Assembly: GCA_040386355.1 (NCBI GenBank)
Contig: JAZKFP010000078.1
Span: 1 to 18,299 of the forward strand
Direction: 5' to 3'
DNA: 18,299 bases
Source: JAZKFP01 sp040386355
GTDB lineage: Bacteria; Pseudomonadota; Gammaproteobacteria; Pseudomonadales; UBA6940
The notes under the pieces are model-generated. The model was given only the letters and a program-made list of their open reading frames with translations, had not been told where the DNA came from and made no database searches. Shown here one piece after another: positions 15,601-18,299 of this stretch (the stretch's first letter is position 1; every line of letters starts with the position of its first letter). The position numbers were made by a program, and so were the translations under genes.

Positions 15601-16527
15601 TTATAAATATTTAATTTTAATTTGTTTGCGATTTGACAATATATCTTTGCTGTCAGGTAACGCAGATTGCGCACCAATTTGGGTGCAAGTAAGCGCTCCT
15701 GCAATCGTTGCGTCTATTAATGAATCCTGTAAACTTTTTTTAGCATCTAATGCTGCAACAAAATATCCCATGAATGCATCGCCCGCACCGGTTGTATCTA
15801 TTGCTTGAATATTGAGAGAAGAAATTGCGATAAGTCCTTCTTTTGAACAGCAGATAGATCCGTTCGGACCTAATGTCACGATAGTAATGAGATCAAATTG
15901 TCGAAAAAGTTCGCGAGCGAAATGAGATTTATCACTTGAAGAAATATTAAGCTGCTTGCCTAATGCATCTGCCTCGTATTCATTGACTACCGCAATATTT
16001 AATGCTTCTAATGTTTTAGAGGAAATGATTTGATGTGCAGGCGCAAAATTTAATATGGTACAGGCTTTTCTTTGAGCTGCACGTTGAATTAAAATCTCAG
16101 TCTCGTTAAGAGGTAATTCACCTTGAACTAATATAAAACTATCAGGTGTTAAATGCCGATCTTCAATCCATGATTGCTTGGCGTGCAAATTTGCTCCTTG
16201 GCTAACAACAATACGGTGCGTACCATCAATATTATTAATGAAAATGGTTGCTAATCCTGATGGATGATCAGGTAGATAATGAATTCCCTGAGCATTAATT
16301 TCATGTTGATGCATACTTTCCAGTATTAAAGAATTATTAGATTTTTTCCCCATCGCGCCATAAAAATACACATTTGCTCCAGCTTTTGCCGCAGCAACCG
16401 CTTGATTAGCACCTTTACCACCGGCTGCTTCGCTATGCGTTTCCAAATGACAGGCTTGATCAGCGGATGGAAAATCTGCGATATGAAAAAATAAATCTAA
16501 TACGCTTGATCCAAAAACAATAATCAT
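15601..16527 (-). CDS. rbsK: PfkB-family sugar kinase, ribokinase type
   Basis: A 308-residue cytoplasmic kinase; ATG start with AAGG 10 nt upstream. It shows the sugar-binding AGGKGANQAVAAAKAG (35-50) and GANLHAKQ (111-118), the NEYEA segment (182-186), VTLGPNGSICC (217-227), and the PfkB signature DTTGAGDAFMGYFVAAL (244-260) whose Asp250 is the catalytic base. GAQSALP (285-291) near the C-terminus is the usual ribokinase cation-site region. It would phosphorylate ribose at O5, although related members act on fructose, deoxyribose or nucleosides. First in the operon with glk and fumC and near a polyol dehydrogenase, it could equally serve fructose derived from a polyol. No ribose transporter is in view. 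Confidence 0.87.
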   Translation of the reverse strand: MIIVFGSSVLDLFFHIADFPSADQACHLETHSEAAGGKGANQAVAAAKAGANVYFYGAMGKKSNNSLILESMHQHEINAQGIHYLPDHPSGLATIFINNIDGTHRIVVSQGANLHAKQSWIEDRHLTPDSFILVQGELPLNETEILIQRAAQRKACTILNFAPAHQIISSKTLEALNIAVVNEYEADALGKQLNISSSDKSHFARELFRQFDLITIVTLGPNGSICCSKEGLIAISSLNIQAIDTTGAGDAFMGYFVAALDAKKSLQDSLIDATIAGALTCTQIGAQSALPDSKDILSNRKQIKIKYL

Positions 16528-16549
16528 TTTAATCGTACCTTTTTATTTT

Positions 16550-16600
16550 TTAGATTTCTGTTAATGCTTGCCGAATGTTAACGGCGTAAACCCAAGTTTA
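16550..16600 (-). pseudogene. Relic of a polyol dehydrogenase 3' end upstream of rbsK
   Basis: On the minus strand, positions 16597-16550 read TWVYAVNIRQALTEI and then a TAA stop. The dehydrogenase gene at 16953-18299 ends TSIHAVGIRQALTIM and then a TAG stop. The two align without gaps over 15 codons to the same stop position, with 9 identical residues including AV.IRQALT. Immediately upstream of the relic (16598-16600) is an in-frame stop, and only a trace of further similarity (Phe-Lys) can be seen. The relic is therefore a decayed duplicate of the gene end, about 400 bp from the intact copy. It shows that the neighbourhood was rearranged by duplication, deletion or insertion. Confidence 0.65.
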
Positions 16601-16602
16601 GA

Positions 16603-16632
16603 TTGTCTTGAATTGGTTACATCATCTAATAT
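16603..16632 (+). promoter_or_regulatory. Possible promoter of the DUF2442 gene
   Basis: TTGTCT (16603-16608) and TAATAT (16627-16632) are separated by 18 nt; each matches four of six consensus bases. Transcription would begin near 16640, close before the AAGGAG ribosome binding site at 16648-16653. Confidence 0.3.
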
Positions 16633-16664
16633 TGTCGGTAATATGCCAAGGAGAAAAAATTGAC

Positions 16665-16889
16665 ATGCATCCTACAGCAGAAACCATCGAATTTACTGAT
16701 GCTGAATTAATCGTATCATTAACTGACGGTAGAACAATTATTGTTCCAATTGCTTGGTTTTCTCGTTTATCTCATTCTACTAAAGAACAGCTGGAAAATT
16801 TTGAATTGCTTGGGGATGGAGAAGGAATCCATTGGCCCCAAATAGATGAGGACTTAAGTGTAAAAGGTTTATTACTTGGTTTTCATTAA
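16665..16889 (+). CDS. DUF2442 family small protein
   Basis: A 74-residue protein. The ATG at 16665 is chosen, with AAGGAG 11 nt upstream; it gives the family length. It matches DUF2442 throughout: IEFTDAELIVSLTDGRTIIV (8-27), PIAWFSRL (28-35) and GEGIHWPQIDEDLSVKGLL (52-70). DUF2442 proteins are small cytoplasmic proteins often encoded next to DUF4160 proteins in putative toxin-antitoxin-like pairs; the molecular role is unproven. No DUF4160 gene is found beside it, so it is an orphan here. It lies on the opposite strand to all genes around it and separates the polyol dehydrogenase from rbsK, between two copies of the dehydrogenase end. That placement suggests recent or mobile arrival (inference). 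Confidence 0.88.
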   Translation: MHPTAETIEFTDAELIVSLTDGRTIIVPIAWFSRLSHSTKEQLENFELLGDGEGIHWPQIDEDLSVKGLLLGFH

Positions 16890-16893
16890 ACAT

Positions 16894-16978
16894 TTCGGTA
16901 AATGCTTTAAATGATTTATACAACTCGATAATTAATAGTTGAACTCTTTCCTCTACATAATTGTTAAAGCTTGCCGAA
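16894..16978. repeat. Inverted repeat spanning the DUF2442 / dehydrogenase junction
   Basis: TTCGGTAAATGCTTTAA (16894-16910) pairs with TTAAAGCTTGCCGAA (16964-16978) apart from one G-T pair and a two-base bulge. The loop contains CAACT/AGTTG (16921-16941). The right arm lies within the dehydrogenase's final codons (IRQALT). The related TTAATGCTTGCCGAA at 16561-16575 is in the dehydrogenase relic, so the DUF2442 gene is also bracketed by inverted copies of this motif. It could act as a weak two-way terminator, or mark the ends of an inserted segment. Confidence 0.4.
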
Positions 16979-18299
16979 TACCGACAGCGTGAATAGAAGT
17001 AATATACTTTTTAAATAAATATAAGAAATTAGGATACTGTAAAAGTTCTCTATCAAATAAATTTTCAATTTCAAATAAAAACCTAGGTTCTTGTGAATGC
17101 TGCTGAGCGCATTCTATAAGTATATTTTTTAATGGATCTTTTATTTCAATAGCTTGGCCTTGCTCATCGACTGCATTTAGATAGCGATACCACGCTGCCA
17201 ATGCAAAGACCAAATGTTGAATACTACCCTTAGTTTGTAATTGATGCAGCAAAGGTGGAATAAGTGCATTACGAATTTTTTGCGATCCATCTTCTGCAAG
17301 ACGTTGGATTTGATCCTGAATTGAAGAGTTTGAAAACCGTTGAAGTAATGTGCATTGATATTCGATGAGATCAATTCCTTCAACTTGAGACAGTGTAGGA
17401 GTAATGTCTTCTTTCATATAATTTTGAATAAACTGTACAATCAGTGGGTCCGATAAGGCTTTATCTACAATTCGATATTGCATTAAATACGCAATATAAG
17501 ATAACGCAGAATGCGAACCATTCAATAAACGCACTTTCATCTTTTCATACGGCTCAACATCTTTAACAAATTGAACACCCACTTTGTCTAGCCCTGGGCG
17601 ACTCGCAATAAAGTTATCTTCAATAATCCACTGTCGATAATTTTCACATAATACAGGGCATTTATCATCAATCTGATATTTTTCATGAATGATCTGAGAA
17701 ATTACTGGAGTAGTAGCGGGCGTTATTCGATCCACCATACTATTCGGAAAGCTAACACTCTGTTTAATCCAATCCACCATAGATGAGTCCGCAGCGCTTG
17801 CAAACTGCAATAATAAATGTCGCGTTAATTCACCATTGCCTGGCAAATTATCACAACTTAAAATAGTTACAGGACCGGAATTTTTTGCACGACGAGCTTG
17901 TAAACCTTTTAAGATATATCCATAAATAGTTTTTGGATTTTCTTTTAATAAAATATCTTGAGCGATAAGTATATTTTTTACATCAAGATTTTTTTCATCA
18001 TTATACCAATAGCCTTTCTCAGTAATCGTTAATGAAATAATTTTAATATTTTTATCGGAAATAAAATCAATTACTTTTTCTGGATGCGATGGTCCATGCA
18101 CTGTTTCTTTAATCGATCCAATAATACGACATTGATCTTGCTCTGAAGATCTTTGTAATACCGTGTATAAATTATCCTGACTTTGCATCGCCTGAATTAA
18201 ATTTATATCATGCGGCATTAAACCCACACCCACAATCATCCAACTCTCAGAAAATTGATTTAAATAATCATCCATATATACCGCTTGATGCGCACGATG
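16953..18299 (-). CDS. Polyol (mannitol-type) long-chain dehydrogenase, N-terminus outside window
   Basis: The frame is open to the right edge, so 448 residues are seen and the first residues are missing. The first visible ones, HRAHQAVYMDD, are the family's GxGNFHRAHQAxY motif, so only a few dozen residues are lost. Other motifs, counted from the Met of that motif: TITEKGYWY (83-91), SCDNLPGNGELTR (140-152), VDRITPATTP (181-190), and KVRLLNGSH (247-255). In the last, Lys247, Asn252 and His255 have the exact spacing of the catalytic Lys-Asn-His of mannitol 2-dehydrogenase. The enzyme interconverts a polyol or hexonate with a keto sugar using NAD(P). Mannitol, arabinitol, fructuronate and tagaturonate are all possible substrates. 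It probably once fed directly into the rbsK-glk-fumC operon. Confidence 0.9.
   Translation of the reverse strand, partial: HRAHQAVYMDDYLNQFSESWMIVGVGLMPHDINLIQAMQSQDNLYTVLQRSSEQDQCRIIGSIKETVHGPSHPEKVIDFISDKNIKIISLTITEKGYWYNDEKNLDVKNILIAQDILLKENPKTIYGYILKGLQARRAKNSGPVTILSCDNLPGNGELTRHLLLQFASAADSSMVDWIKQSVSFPNSMVDRITPATTPVISQIIHEKYQIDDKCPVLCENYRQWIIEDNFIASRPGLDKVGVQFVKDVEPYEKMKVRLLNGSHSALSYIAYLMQYRIVDKALSDPLIVQFIQNYMKEDITPTLSQVEGIDLIEYQCTLLQRFSNSSIQDQIQRLAEDGSQKIRNALIPPLLHQLQTKGSIQHLVFALAAWYRYLNAVDEQGQAIEIKDPLKNILIECAQQHSQEPRFLFEIENLFDRELLQYPNFLYLFKKYITSIHAVGIRQALTIM

Noticed and set aside
1..18299. CRISPR arrays, tRNA or rRNA genes, and insertion-sequence transposases
   Set aside because: No regularly spaced direct repeats, tRNA-like cloverleaf motifs, rRNA segments or transposase motifs were seen in reading the window.

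Overview
The window is an AT-rich stretch of gammaproteobacterial chromosome. That placement rests on a closely matching YbiT-type ABC-F ATPase and on the gammaproteobacterial aspartyl-protease / 7TM-inactive-transglutaminase / ATP-grasp gene set. Non-ATG starts with good ribosome binding sites are frequent (GTG for the protease, the transglutaminase-like gene, motA and ybiT; TTG for glk). One gene looks like a divergent mitochondrial-carrier-family protein, which would fit a host-associated lineage such as the Legionellales. The genus is inference; the sequence does not name it.

Left part (1-7436): a glycosyltransferase enters from the left edge on the minus strand. A hairpin-rich, gene-free stretch of about 700 bp follows. 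Then comes a plus-strand series: an SCP2/UbiJ-like protein with two C-terminal membrane segments, a YkvA/DUF1232 protein, a secreted retropepsin-like protein, a 7TM protein with a dead transglutaminase domain, an intergenic palindromic repeat, a RimK-like ATP-grasp ligase and an AlbA_2/HATPase protein. The protease, transglutaminase-like and ligase genes are a recurrent, poorly understood amide-ligation neighbourhood.

Middle part (7581-11189), minus strand: ybiT, then the flagellar stator pair motA-motB with no other flagellar genes in view. A palindromic tandem repeat overlaps the likely motA promoter.

Right part (11327-18299), mostly minus strand: a diacylglycerol-kinase-family lipid kinase lies just downstream of the carrier-like gene. 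A compact operon follows, transcribed rbsK-glk-fumC, and a polyol dehydrogenase runs off the right edge. A small DUF2442 gene on the opposite strand separates the dehydrogenase from rbsK. A decayed duplicate of the dehydrogenase's last 15 codons remains next to rbsK, so the DUF2442 segment sits between two copies of that gene end. Polyol oxidation, sugar phosphorylation and fumarate hydration would together feed central carbon metabolism.

The features most worth following are the carrier-like protein, the duplicated dehydrogenase end around the DUF2442 gene, and the nested palindrome inside the ligase neighbourhood.
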